A DNA stretch of 64,000 nucleotides from Asaia bogorensis. Lineage in GTDB: Bacteria; Pseudomonadota; Alphaproteobacteria; Acetobacterales; Acetobacteraceae. Positions 18,617 through 25,794 of this stretch are shown piece by piece. The stretch spans positions 37,260 to 101,259 of the forward strand of contig CALQTN020000008.1 of NCBI GenBank assembly GCA_943333505.2, read 5' to 3'. The notes beneath the pieces were generated by a model, which worked only from the letters and a program-made list of their open reading frames with translations, had not been told where the DNA came from and searched no databases. Each line of letters opens with the position of its first letter. Within the stretch, counting starts at the first letter, position 1. The position numbers and the translations under genes were made by a program.

Positions 18617-18719
18617 AGCGTGATCCGTTGAGGTTGAATCAGCAGACACGCCCGAGAGTCTCGTTTTCACGATCGTCTTGATCCGTCCAAGCGAAGCCGG
18701 TTGAACGAATGATGATCTA
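18614..18719 (+). repeat. 106-bp mobile repeat, copy 2, at the stop codon of the BTAD regulator
   Basis: Same element as copy 1. Its first three bases (target TA plus element G) are the TAG stop of the regulator gene. Confidence 0.85.
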
Positions 18720-18732
18720 ACGGATGGCCTAC

Positions 18733-20235
18733 CTACCCGGTGCGACCGGGCATGCGGTGTCGGAACGCCAGGGCCTCAGCGATGTCGCCGCGGCCGATCC
18801 GTTCGGCGCCGGCGAGGTCGGCGATGCTGCGCGCCACCCGCAAGGTTCTGGTGTAGCCGCGGGCTGACAGCCGCAGTTTGTCGGCGGCGCGCTCAGCCAG
18901 TTCTCGCGCTTCGGCGGTCAGCACCAGATCACCAATTTCGGCTTCTGCGTTGGTGGTGGCCCCACCTTTACCACGCGCGCGCTGCAAGCTGCGTGCGGCC
19001 GCGACCCGTGCGGCGACGATGGCACTCGCCTCGCCCGGCGGCGCGCGCGACAATTCCGACGGCGGCACCGGCTGCACCGCGACGGTGAGGTCGATCCTGT
19101 CGAGCAGGGGGCCGCTGATCTTGCCCTGATAATCCTCACCGCAGCGCGGCGCCCGGCCGCATTCGCGCGCGCCATCGCCAAGATAGCCGCAACGGCACGG
19201 GTTCATCGCCGCAATCAGCTGAAATCGCGCCGGATAGGTAATATGGGCGGCGGCACGGGCGACGGTGGTGCGGCCGGCTTCCATCGGTTGGCGCAAAGCT
19301 TCCAGCGCCTGACGGGGAAATTCGGGTAGCTCATCGAGGAACAGCACGCCGCGATGGGCGAGGGAGACCTCTCCCGGCTTGGCGCGTTGGCCACCACCGG
19401 ACAGCGCCGCCTGGCTCGCGCCATGGTGCGGCTCGCGGAACGGCGGGCGCATCACCAGTCGGCCGCCATCCAGCAACCCCGCGACGGAATGGATCATGCT
19501 GACCTCAAGCGCCTCGATTGGCAGGAGATCGGGCAGTAAGCCAGGCAGGCGGGCGGCAAGCATGGATTTTCCCGAGCCAGGCGGGCCAACCAGCAGCAGA
19601 TTATGCCCGCCGGCGGCGGCGATTTCGAGCGCCCGGCGAGAGGTTTCCATACCGCGCACTTCGGCGAGATCGGCCATCGCCGGCGCCACGGCAATGCCTG
19701 CTGTTTCGGGCGGGGTCAGCACCTGCTGGCCACGGAAATGATTGACCAGCGACAGCAGATCCGGAGCGGCCAGCACCGAGATCTGTCCGGCCCAGGCGGC
19801 TTCACCGCCTTGGCTTGCTGGGCAGATCAGCCCAAGCCCGCGGGTTGAGGCGGCAATCGCTGCCGGCAGCACGCCAGCCACCGGGTTGAGGGTGCCATCG
19901 AGCGATAATTCCCCGAGGGCTGCGAACTCAGCGATGTCCTCCCGCGGCACCACCTCCATTGCAGCCAGGACTGCCAACGCGATCGGCAGGTCGAAATGGC
20001 TGCCTTCCTTGAGCAGATCGGCGGGTGCGAGGTTGATCAGCACGCGGCGCGGAGGCAGCGACAAGCCCATCGCGGTCAAGGCGGCACGGACCCGCTCGCG
20101 CGCTTCTCCCACGGCCTTGTCCGGCAGCCCGACGACCAGGAAAGCTGGCAGGCCGGACGATATCTGGACCTGGACCTCCACCGCCATGGCGTCGATGCCG
20201 GAGAACGCGAAAGACTGCACGCGGGCGATTGTCAT
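18733..20235 (-). CDS. comM: ComM/YifB-family AAA+ ATPase
   Basis: A 500-residue Mg-chelatase-like AAA+ protein, known in other bacteria as a hexameric branch-migration helicase acting in natural transformation. Residues 1-170 form the LonC-like domain (MTIARVQSFAFSGIDAM, PRRVLINLAPADLLKEGSHF). Walker A is GPPGSGKSM at about 216-224, and Walker B is GVLFLDELPEF. A zinc-like cysteine cluster is MNPCRCGYLGDGARECG with RCGEDY, followed by SGPLLDRIDL. The start MTIARVQS is chosen on family similarity; the frame is open for 47 more codons upstream. It ends near the repeat copy 2 and is divergent from the EAL gene. Confidence 0.92.
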   Translation of the reverse strand: MTIARVQSFAFSGIDAMAVEVQVQISSGLPAFLVVGLPDKAVGEARERVRAALTAMGLSLPPRRVLINLAPADLLKEGSHFDLPIALAVLAAMEVVPREDIAEFAALGELSLDGTLNPVAGVLPAAIAASTRGLGLICPASQGGEAAWAGQISVLAAPDLLSLVNHFRGQQVLTPPETAGIAVAPAMADLAEVRGMETSRRALEIAAAGGHNLLLVGPPGSGKSMLAARLPGLLPDLLPIEALEVSMIHSVAGLLDGGRLVMRPPFREPHHGASQAALSGGGQRAKPGEVSLAHRGVLFLDELPEFPRQALEALRQPMEAGRTTVARAAAHITYPARFQLIAAMNPCRCGYLGDGARECGRAPRCGEDYQGKISGPLLDRIDLTVAVQPVPPSELSRAPPGEASAIVAARVAAARSLQRARGKGGATTNAEAEIGDLVLTAEARELAERAADKLRLSARGYTRTLRVARSIADLAGAERIGRGDIAEALAFRHRMPGRTG

Positions 20236-20344
20236 TGCCGGCAGTATGGCGGGCGGGTGCCAGATCAGGGCGCAAATCACTGTGAAAGCAGCGGCAATTC
20301 GCGCCGCTTGACCGCTGGGCGATCCCCTGGCACCGGTAGCGCCC

Positions 20345-21124
20345 ATGGACCCGGCAGAATTGTCACCCAACGACATCCTCGCGCTGCTCGATGCGGGTGC
20401 GCTGCGGCTGCGCTATCAGCCGATTGTGCGCCTCGCGGATCGTGGTGTGGTTGGGTTCGAGGCGCTGGCGAGATTGGAACATCCGACCCGTGGCACCTTG
20501 CCGGCGCGCGATTTCGTGCCACAGCTTGAATCGCACGGCCATGGCTGGACCTTGTTTACCCATGTGCTCACCACGGCACTGAGCGAATGGCACAGCGTCT
20601 TCGCACCCGATGACCGGCTGACCCTGTCGCTGAACACCCCACTTGACGTGCTGCGCGATCCGCTCTTACCCGACCTGCTGCGATCTGGCTGCGAGACGAG
20701 TGCCGTCCCCGTAAACCTGCTGGTGCTTGAGCTCACCGAAACCCAGGTGGTGCCCGATGCCGATCTGCTGCGCCGTCCGCTGACAGTGCTGCGCCGGCTC
20801 GGGGTTGCCCTGGCGGTTGACGACATCCTGCCGGTGACGCGCGAGCCTGGCGGGTTGCTCGGGTTGCCGTTCGGTATGCTGAAGCTCGACAAGCGGGTGG
20901 TGCGGGAAGCCGCCGATAGCGCGTCGGCCCGCGCCTTCATCACCAGCAGCCTGAATATCGGCCACACGGTGGGGATGCGGGTCGTGGCCGAGGGGGTCGA
21001 GGACGCGGCCATCTGGCACCGGATGGCCGGCCTTGGCTGCGATCAGGCGCAGGGGTTTTTCATTGCCCGACCGCTGCCGGCGGCGGCGGTCGGACTGTGG
21101 CGCGAGGTCTGGTCGAAAGGTTAG
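20345..21124 (+). CDS. EAL-domain protein with altered loop 6
   Basis: A 259-residue stand-alone EAL domain. Family positions present are FEALAR (EAL), LSLN, LELTETQ, VDD, KLDKR, VAEGVED and the terminal QAQGFFIARP. However, the loop that normally reads DDFGTGYSSL is here DDILPVTREPGG, so the loop-6 glycines needed for dimer-dependent catalysis are changed. It may be a weak phosphodiesterase of cyclic di-GMP or a binding protein. There is no sensor domain, signal peptide or membrane segment. The stop codon is provided by the left edge of the short mobile repeat. Confidence 0.85.
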   Translation: MDPAELSPNDILALLDAGALRLRYQPIVRLADRGVVGFEALARLEHPTRGTLPARDFVPQLESHGHGWTLFTHVLTTALSEWHSVFAPDDRLTLSLNTPLDVLRDPLLPDLLRSGCETSAVPVNLLVLELTETQVVPDADLLRRPLTVLRRLGVALAVDDILPVTREPGGLLGLPFGMLKLDKRVVREAADSASARAFITSSLNIGHTVGMRVVAEGVEDAAIWHRMAGLGCDQAQGFFIARPLPAAAVGLWREVWSKG

Positions 21125-21183
21125 ATCATCATCCGATCGGCTTGCCTATTCGATCGGATGATGATCGTGAAAGCAAAAATCTA
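21122..21183. repeat. 62-bp short form of the mobile repeat between two convergent genes
   Basis: Begins TAGATCATCAT and ends with CTA, matching one half of the full element. Bases 21124-21139 pair perfectly with 21151-21166 (16-bp stem, 11-base loop). Both ends encode a stop codon: TAG 21122-21124 ends the EAL gene, and TAG on the minus strand at 21183-21181 ends the btuB gene. It is likely also a bidirectional terminator. Confidence 0.8.
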
Positions 21184-23157
21184 GAAGCGCGCGCGCAAGC
21201 CCGCCAGGACCCGCGCGCCCGGGGTTTGGAAGCCGTTGGTTGGTTCGAAGCGTGAGCCGCCAATGTTACGCCCCTCGACAAACCCAGTGAGCGTGGGGGT
21301 GATCGCGTAATTGATATTGAGGTTGAAGATCGCCCCCGGCTTGGCGCGACCGACGCCGCCCTGAAAACCGCTATCGTCGATGATAAAATCCTGGAACGAT
21401 CCGGTGTAGACCAGTTCTGGCGCGATGGTCAGGCCGGGCAGCGGCGTCAGGCGCAGATTGGCACTGACCTGATCGACCGGGCGCCGCAGCAGGCGGGTGT
21501 TGTCGGCCCGGTTGCGCGCATCCGTCCAGGTATAGGCGAGACTGGCCTCGGCCCAGGAGAACGGGCGCGCGGTCAACGCAATTTCAGTGCCGCGGATTTT
21601 AGCACGATTGACGTTCTGGCTGGTCGAGGCGGTGAAGCTCGCATTGAACACTGTTGCGATCATGTCGCGGATGGTGTTCTCGAAATATGTTACATCCAGC
21701 GTCGCGAAATCACGGCGTCCGAATGCCGGCACATCGATTGCCCAGCCGGCCTCCCAGCCGATGCTGCGTTCAGGGCGTAGATTGCGGTTGCCGACATAGC
21801 CCGACGTATCAATGCCAAAAAGGTCGAACAGCGACGGGGCGCGGAAACCGGTGCCGACCGATAATTTCAGCCGTGACCACGCTTCTGGCACCGCCAACAC
21901 ACCGCCGGTGCGCCAGGTGAACGCCCCGCCTCCGAAGCTGCCCTGTTCCTGGCGGGCATCGCCGGTCAGTGTCAGGCGTTGCCCAAGCTTGGTTTGTACG
22001 CCGATATGTCCGGCATCCTGCCTGCCCGAGGCACGTACCGAGTTCTGATATGCAAATCCACCGAAATCGGCGGTCAGATCGGCACGGCTGGTGCTGGCGA
22101 TATGCTGATAGCCGAACAGGATCGCGGTGTTGCTTGCAATGCCCCAATCGTCAACGTGGAGCGTGTTCTCCCACTGCACGGTGGTCTGGCGGCCACGAAA
22201 GCGCAAATTGGACGATGTGAAGTTGGGGTCGGCAGCTTCGAGGGGCTGATCGTAATGGCGGTTGCTGACCAGTTGCCCAACGATCAGCGAGGTCTCCCAG
22301 CGATCGTCGAACAGCCGGCTGGTGACCCCTGCCCGGCCCTGAAACACGTCGTCATTGCCAGTGTAGAGCCGGGAGTCGTAGCCTGGAAACCCGAGGCTAT
22401 CGATGTTGAACTGGGCCGAGCGGGCGCGAACCGCCAGAAATGCCCGCGTGCCATCGATCGGGGTGACACCGAATTCGAAATTGCCGGTATTGGCGAGATA
22501 TGGGTTGCGGGCGCCGGTATAGACCGCCTGACGCTGCGGGGTGGCATCGAAGCCGCGTTCGGACTGGGTGGCGACGCCAAGCCGGAAATCGAACATGCCT
22601 TCCGACCCCGACGCCCCCACCGAGCCGCGCAAGGCGCGCGGCCAGCCCAGGCCGATCTCGGCGGTTTGCACCGGCTTGCCATTGCCACGTCTGGTGATCA
22701 GGTTAACGACCCCGCCGATGGCGCCCGAGCCATAGAGTGCGGACATCGGCCCGCGCACCACCTCAATCCGATCGACATCGGCAAGCGTATCGACACCGAA
22801 GTTGAAGGCGCCACCTGGATCGGACGGATCGGTGATCGGCACGCCGTCACGCAGCACCAGCACGTGGTTGGAATTGTTGCCGCGCAGGAACAGGCTGGCA
22901 TTGCCGCCCGGCCCGCCGGATTGCACCAGGCGCGCGCCAGGTACCGCCGACATCGCCTCGGCCAGCGTCGCATAGCCGCGCTGTTCGATCATGGTGCGGG
23001 TGATGACCGTCACCCCGGCTGGTATGCGCTCGATCAGGGTCGGAATTCTGCTGGCGGTCACCACCATATCAGGCAGATTGACCGCCGCGTCCTGGGCGGA
23101 CGCGGATGACGACAAGGCGGACGACGACAGTAAGGCTGCCCAAAGCAGACGGCGCAT
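21181..23157 (-). CDS. btuB: TonB-dependent outer-membrane receptor, BtuB-like (vitamin B12)
   Basis: A 658-residue outer-membrane receptor. A signal peptide spans about residues 1-21. The TonB box region is followed by the plug (VVTASRIPT, then VTVITRTMIEQRGYATLAEA, GNNSNHVLVLRDGVPITDP, VDRIEVVRGPMSALYGSGA), and the remainder is a 22-strand type barrel ending in the canonical terminal phenylalanine (LAGLRARF). The cobalamin riboswitch directly upstream indicates that it imports cobalamin or a related corrinoid. A clear ribosome site (TAGGAGTG) precedes the ATG. The stop codon lies on the edge of the short mobile repeat. No btuF, btuC or btuD is adjacent. Confidence 0.92.
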   Translation of the reverse strand: MRRLLWAALLSSSALSSSASAQDAAVNLPDMVVTASRIPTLIERIPAGVTVITRTMIEQRGYATLAEAMSAVPGARLVQSGGPGGNASLFLRGNNSNHVLVLRDGVPITDPSDPGGAFNFGVDTLADVDRIEVVRGPMSALYGSGAIGGVVNLITRRGNGKPVQTAEIGLGWPRALRGSVGASGSEGMFDFRLGVATQSERGFDATPQRQAVYTGARNPYLANTGNFEFGVTPIDGTRAFLAVRARSAQFNIDSLGFPGYDSRLYTGNDDVFQGRAGVTSRLFDDRWETSLIVGQLVSNRHYDQPLEAADPNFTSSNLRFRGRQTTVQWENTLHVDDWGIASNTAILFGYQHIASTSRADLTADFGGFAYQNSVRASGRQDAGHIGVQTKLGQRLTLTGDARQEQGSFGGGAFTWRTGGVLAVPEAWSRLKLSVGTGFRAPSLFDLFGIDTSGYVGNRNLRPERSIGWEAGWAIDVPAFGRRDFATLDVTYFENTIRDMIATVFNASFTASTSQNVNRAKIRGTEIALTARPFSWAEASLAYTWTDARNRADNTRLLRRPVDQVSANLRLTPLPGLTIAPELVYTGSFQDFIIDDSGFQGGVGRAKPGAIFNLNINYAITPTLTGFVEGRNIGGSRFEPTNGFQTPGARVLAGLRARF

Positions 23158-23274
23158 ACAACACTCCTACGGCATGGGCCGATCGTTCGATCATGCCCAT
23201 TTCCAGATACGAATGCCGCCTACGGGTCTTACTCCCGCTGCTCCGGTGCACCTCGCCCGACGCGCGCGCGCAGT

Positions 23275-23460
23275 CTCGATGGCGGCCGGTCTCCTGGCTC
23301 ACGACGTTGGGACATCATCCCGGCCGGCCCCGCCTTCTCGTGCATCGCACAATGGCGTCTGGGGTTGGCACGCCGCGTACAGTTGCGAGGGCAGCGGCGG
23401 TTTCCCGCACTTCCCGTTTCAGCCCTTGCGGGCCACCGTCATCTGCACTTAGCCTGCACG
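23275..23460 (-). promoter_or_regulatory. cobalamin riboswitch
   Basis: On the minus strand the leader contains, in order, GACGGTGGCCCGCAAGGGC, the GCCGCTGCCCTCGCAACTGTA core and the B12 box AGCCAGGAGACCGGCC at 23299-23284. These are the conserved parts of the adenosylcobalamin riboswitch. About 115 bases of expression platform follow, with a hairpin (ATGGGC / GCCCAT arms) just ahead of the btuB ribosome site, suggesting control of translation initiation when cobalamin binds. Confidence 0.93.
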
Positions 23461-23511
23461 ACGCGCCGCATTGCGGCAACCCCCAGAAAACCTTCAGATC
23501 CGGAATGACCG

Positions 23512-23910
23512 ATGCCCTTGCACACCGCGCTGCAAAACAACCTGCCGCCCTATGCCCGCCAGCTTGGGTTCACGATTACCGAGGCGACGTCGGACCGGAT
23601 CGTAACCGAAATGGTGGTGGGGGAAGAGCACGGTAACGGGCTCGGCACCATGCATGGCGGCGCGTTGATGACGCTGGCCGACACGATGGGGGCCATTGCG
23701 ACGATGGTGAATATCGGGCGCGACGTGCAGACCACGACATTGGAAAGCAAGACCAATTTTGTCTCGGCGGCCAAGGTCGGGACCAAGATTACCGCAGAGG
23801 TCATCCCGATCCATCGCGGCAAGACAACGCAGGTGTGGCAGACGCGGGTAACCCGGGCGGATGGACGGTTGGTGGCCTTGATTACCCAAACCCAGCTGGT
23901 GCTTGGGTAG
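23512..23910 (+). CDS. PaaI-type hotdog-fold thioesterase
   Basis: A 132-residue hotdog protein that probably hydrolyses acyl- or aryl-CoA thioesters. The family motif is HGNGLGTMHGGALMTLADT (catalytic region with the HGG turn), and the strands TTTLESKTNFVSAAKVG and VWQTRVTRADGRLVA complete the fold. Length is normal. It is divergent from btuB and overlaps the ruvX gene tail-to-tail by 29 bases, so no terminator separates them. Substrate is unknown. Confidence 0.88.
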   Translation: MPLHTALQNNLPPYARQLGFTITEATSDRIVTEMVVGEEHGNGLGTMHGGALMTLADTMGAIATMVNIGRDVQTTTLESKTNFVSAAKVGTKITAEVIPIHRGKTTQVWQTRVTRADGRLVALITQTQLVLG

Positions 23911-24385
23911 CACCGGGCGGGGCAGCCCGGCTCGCATCCAACGCCGCCTGCAGCATGTAACTCGCCGCCATCGCATCGACCAACCGCGCCCGGCGTGCCC
24001 GGCTGAGGTCCATTTCATCGATCAGCACCCGGTTGGCAGCCGCCGATGACAGGCGTTCGTCCCACATCGCGGCGGGTAGGCCGAGGGCGGCGGCAATGGC
24101 GTGGGTCCAGTCGCGGGCGGCCTGGGCGGCAGGGCCTGCCGTGCCATCCATGGAGAGCGGCAAGCCGATCACCAGTCCGCCGATATCCTGCTCGGCGACG
24201 ATGCGGGCCAGCGCCTTGGCGGTCAGGCCGAGCTTCTGTCGGGGGATTTGGGCAAACGGGGTGGCGAGCATCAGGCTGACATCGGACAAAGCGAGCCCGA
24301 TGGTTTTGCTGCCGGGATCCAGCCCGAGCAGGCGCGTATCACGCGGCAGGGCGGCACGCAGCGCGGTCATATCCAGAATGGCCAT
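23882..24385 (-). CDS. ruvX: putative Holliday junction resolvase RuvX/YqgF
   Basis: A 167-residue RNase H-fold protein. The signature LLGLDPGSKTIGLALSD holds the first catalytic aspartate, VIGLPLSMDGTAGP is the second block, and WDERLSSAAANR plus VDAMAASYMLQAALD contain the later acidic residues. YqgF-family proteins are reported to process 16S rRNA ends or resolve junctions. The first ATG is 12 bases from the mobile repeat, and the AGGG ribosome site spans that junction. A second ATG 15 bases downstream is an alternative start. Confidence 0.9.
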   Translation of the reverse strand: MAILDMTALRAALPRDTRLLGLDPGSKTIGLALSDVSLMLATPFAQIPRQKLGLTAKALARIVAEQDIGGLVIGLPLSMDGTAGPAAQAARDWTHAIAAALGLPAAMWDERLSSAAANRVLIDEMDLSRARRARLVDAMAASYMLQAALDASRAAPPGATQAPAGFG

Positions 24386-24396
24386 CAGCTAAGCCC

Positions 24397-24502
24397 TAGA
24401 GCGTGATCGGTTGAAGTTGGTTCAGCAGACACGCCCTAGAGTCTTGTTTTCACGACCATCTTTATCCGTCCAATCGAAGCCGATTGAACGAATGATGATC
24501 TA
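24397..24502 (+). repeat. 106-bp mobile repeat, copy 4, upstream of ruvX
   Basis: Full-length element with TA at both edges (24397-24398 and 24501-24502). It lies just 5' of ruvX and 3' of arfB, so it separates these two minus-strand genes and may affect read-through into ruvX. Confidence 0.85.
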
Positions 24503-24535
24503 ACAGATTGGACGCCACCACTACAAAAGCCCTTC

Positions 24536-24958
24536 TTATTCATCGCGCGGCTTACTGCGACCTGACTTGATATCCCCGCGATGCGATTTGGCATCCATCC
24601 GCCGCAGCTTCGACCCTAAAGTCGGCCGCGTCTTGCGGCGCCGGATCGGGACCACGCAGGCGGCCTCGATCAGCGCCACCAACCGGTCCTGGGCATCCTG
24701 GCGATTGCGATCCTGGCTGCGGAAGCGTTGCGCGGTAATGACGATAACACCATCGAGGGTCAGATACTGCGCGGCAAGTTTTTCAAGCCGGGCACGCACA
24801 TCGTCGGGCAATGACGGCGATCGCCGTGCATCAAAGCGCAACTGCACTGCGGTTGAGACTTTGTTGACGTTCTGCCCGCCCGGACCGCTGCTGCGGATGA
24901 AGCTTTCCGACAATTCGGTGGGATCGATGCTGACCCGGTTATTGACGCGGATCAGCAT
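24536..24958 (-). CDS. arfB: alternative ribosome-rescue factor ArfB (peptidyl-tRNA hydrolase)
   Basis: A 140-residue class I release-factor homologue that frees stalled ribosomes. The catalytic SSGPGGQNVNKVST motif gives the GGQ at about residues 27-29. There is no codon-recognition domain, and the C-terminal tail is strongly basic (RRRKTRPTLGSKLRRMDAKS and further), the part that enters the empty mRNA channel in ArfB/YaeJ. It is ten bases after the SDR gene on the same strand, and the mobile repeat lies downstream. Confidence 0.93.
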   Translation of the reverse strand: MLIRVNNRVSIDPTELSESFIRSSGPGGQNVNKVSTAVQLRFDARRSPSLPDDVRARLEKLAAQYLTLDGVIVITAQRFRSQDRNRQDAQDRLVALIEAACVVPIRRRKTRPTLGSKLRRMDAKSHRGDIKSGRSKPRDE

Positions 24959-24967
24959 CGCGACATC

Positions 24968-25756
24968 TCAACCCTCGTCGGAGGCGGGCGAACCGATGGT
25001 GACGCCGCCATCGATGACAAGGGTTTGCCCGGTGGTGTAGCTGCCGGCGGCAGACGCCAGGAACACCGCCGCGCCGGCGATTTCGTCGGGTTCACCGATG
25101 CGTTGCAGGGGCGTGGTGAGGTGGCGGGTTTTGGCGGTTTCGGGATTTTCCCACAACGCGCGGGCGAAATCGGTTTTGACCAACCCGGGGGCGATGCAGT
25201 TGACCCTGATGTTTTTCGGCCCCCACTCGCAGGCAAGGTTGCGCGCCAGTTGCATGTCGGCGGCTTTGGAAATCCCGTAGGCGCCGATCCTTGTATCGCC
25301 GCGCAAGCCGGCGATGGACGAGATGATGATGATCGCGCCGCCATTGCCACTCGCCGCCATGCCGGGCAGCACCATGTTGGCGAGCCAGTGGTTGGAACGG
25401 ATATTGGAGCTCATCACCCGGTCCCAGGCATCGTCGGGGATGTTGGCAGACGGACCGTAGAACGGATTGACGGCCGCGTTGCACACCAGAATGTCGATCT
25501 TGCCGTAGGTTGCGATGGCGAAATCGACCAGGGCCTGAAGTTCTTCCTTGCGGCCGATATTGCAGGTTTTGGTCACGGCAGTGCCGCCCGCTTCGGTGAT
25601 CGCGTTGGTCACCACATCGCAGCCATCCTGCTTGCGGCTCGAGACGACGATCTTGGCGCCGTGCTCGGCCATCCGCAGGGCGATAGCGCGACCGATGCCC
25701 TTGCTCGATCCGGTAATGACGGCAACTTTGCCGCTAAGGTCGAAGAGTGATGCCAT
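24968..25756 (-). CDS. SDR-family oxidoreductase
   Basis: A 262-residue classical short-chain dehydrogenase. The cofactor motif is VITGSSKGIGRAIA (residues about 13-26). LVCNAAVNPF is the NNAG-like block, and IIIISSIAGLRGDTRIGAYGISKAA gives Ser, Tyr and Lys of the active site, with VNCIAPGLVKTD following. It resembles 3-oxoacyl-ACP reductase-like or 2,5-diketo-reductase-like enzymes found in fatty acid or aromatic catabolism. Substrate not determinable. It precedes arfB on the same strand with a short gap. Confidence 0.88.
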   Translation of the reverse strand: MASLFDLSGKVAVITGSSKGIGRAIALRMAEHGAKIVVSSRKQDGCDVVTNAITEAGGTAVTKTCNIGRKEELQALVDFAIATYGKIDILVCNAAVNPFYGPSANIPDDAWDRVMSSNIRSNHWLANMVLPGMAASGNGGAIIIISSIAGLRGDTRIGAYGISKAADMQLARNLACEWGPKNIRVNCIAPGLVKTDFARALWENPETAKTRHLTTPLQRIGEPDEIAGAAVFLASAAGSYTTGQTLVIDGGVTIGSPASDEG

Positions 25757-25794
25757 GGTTTTGATCCTCCCTGCTGGGTTGATCGCAGCGTCGC

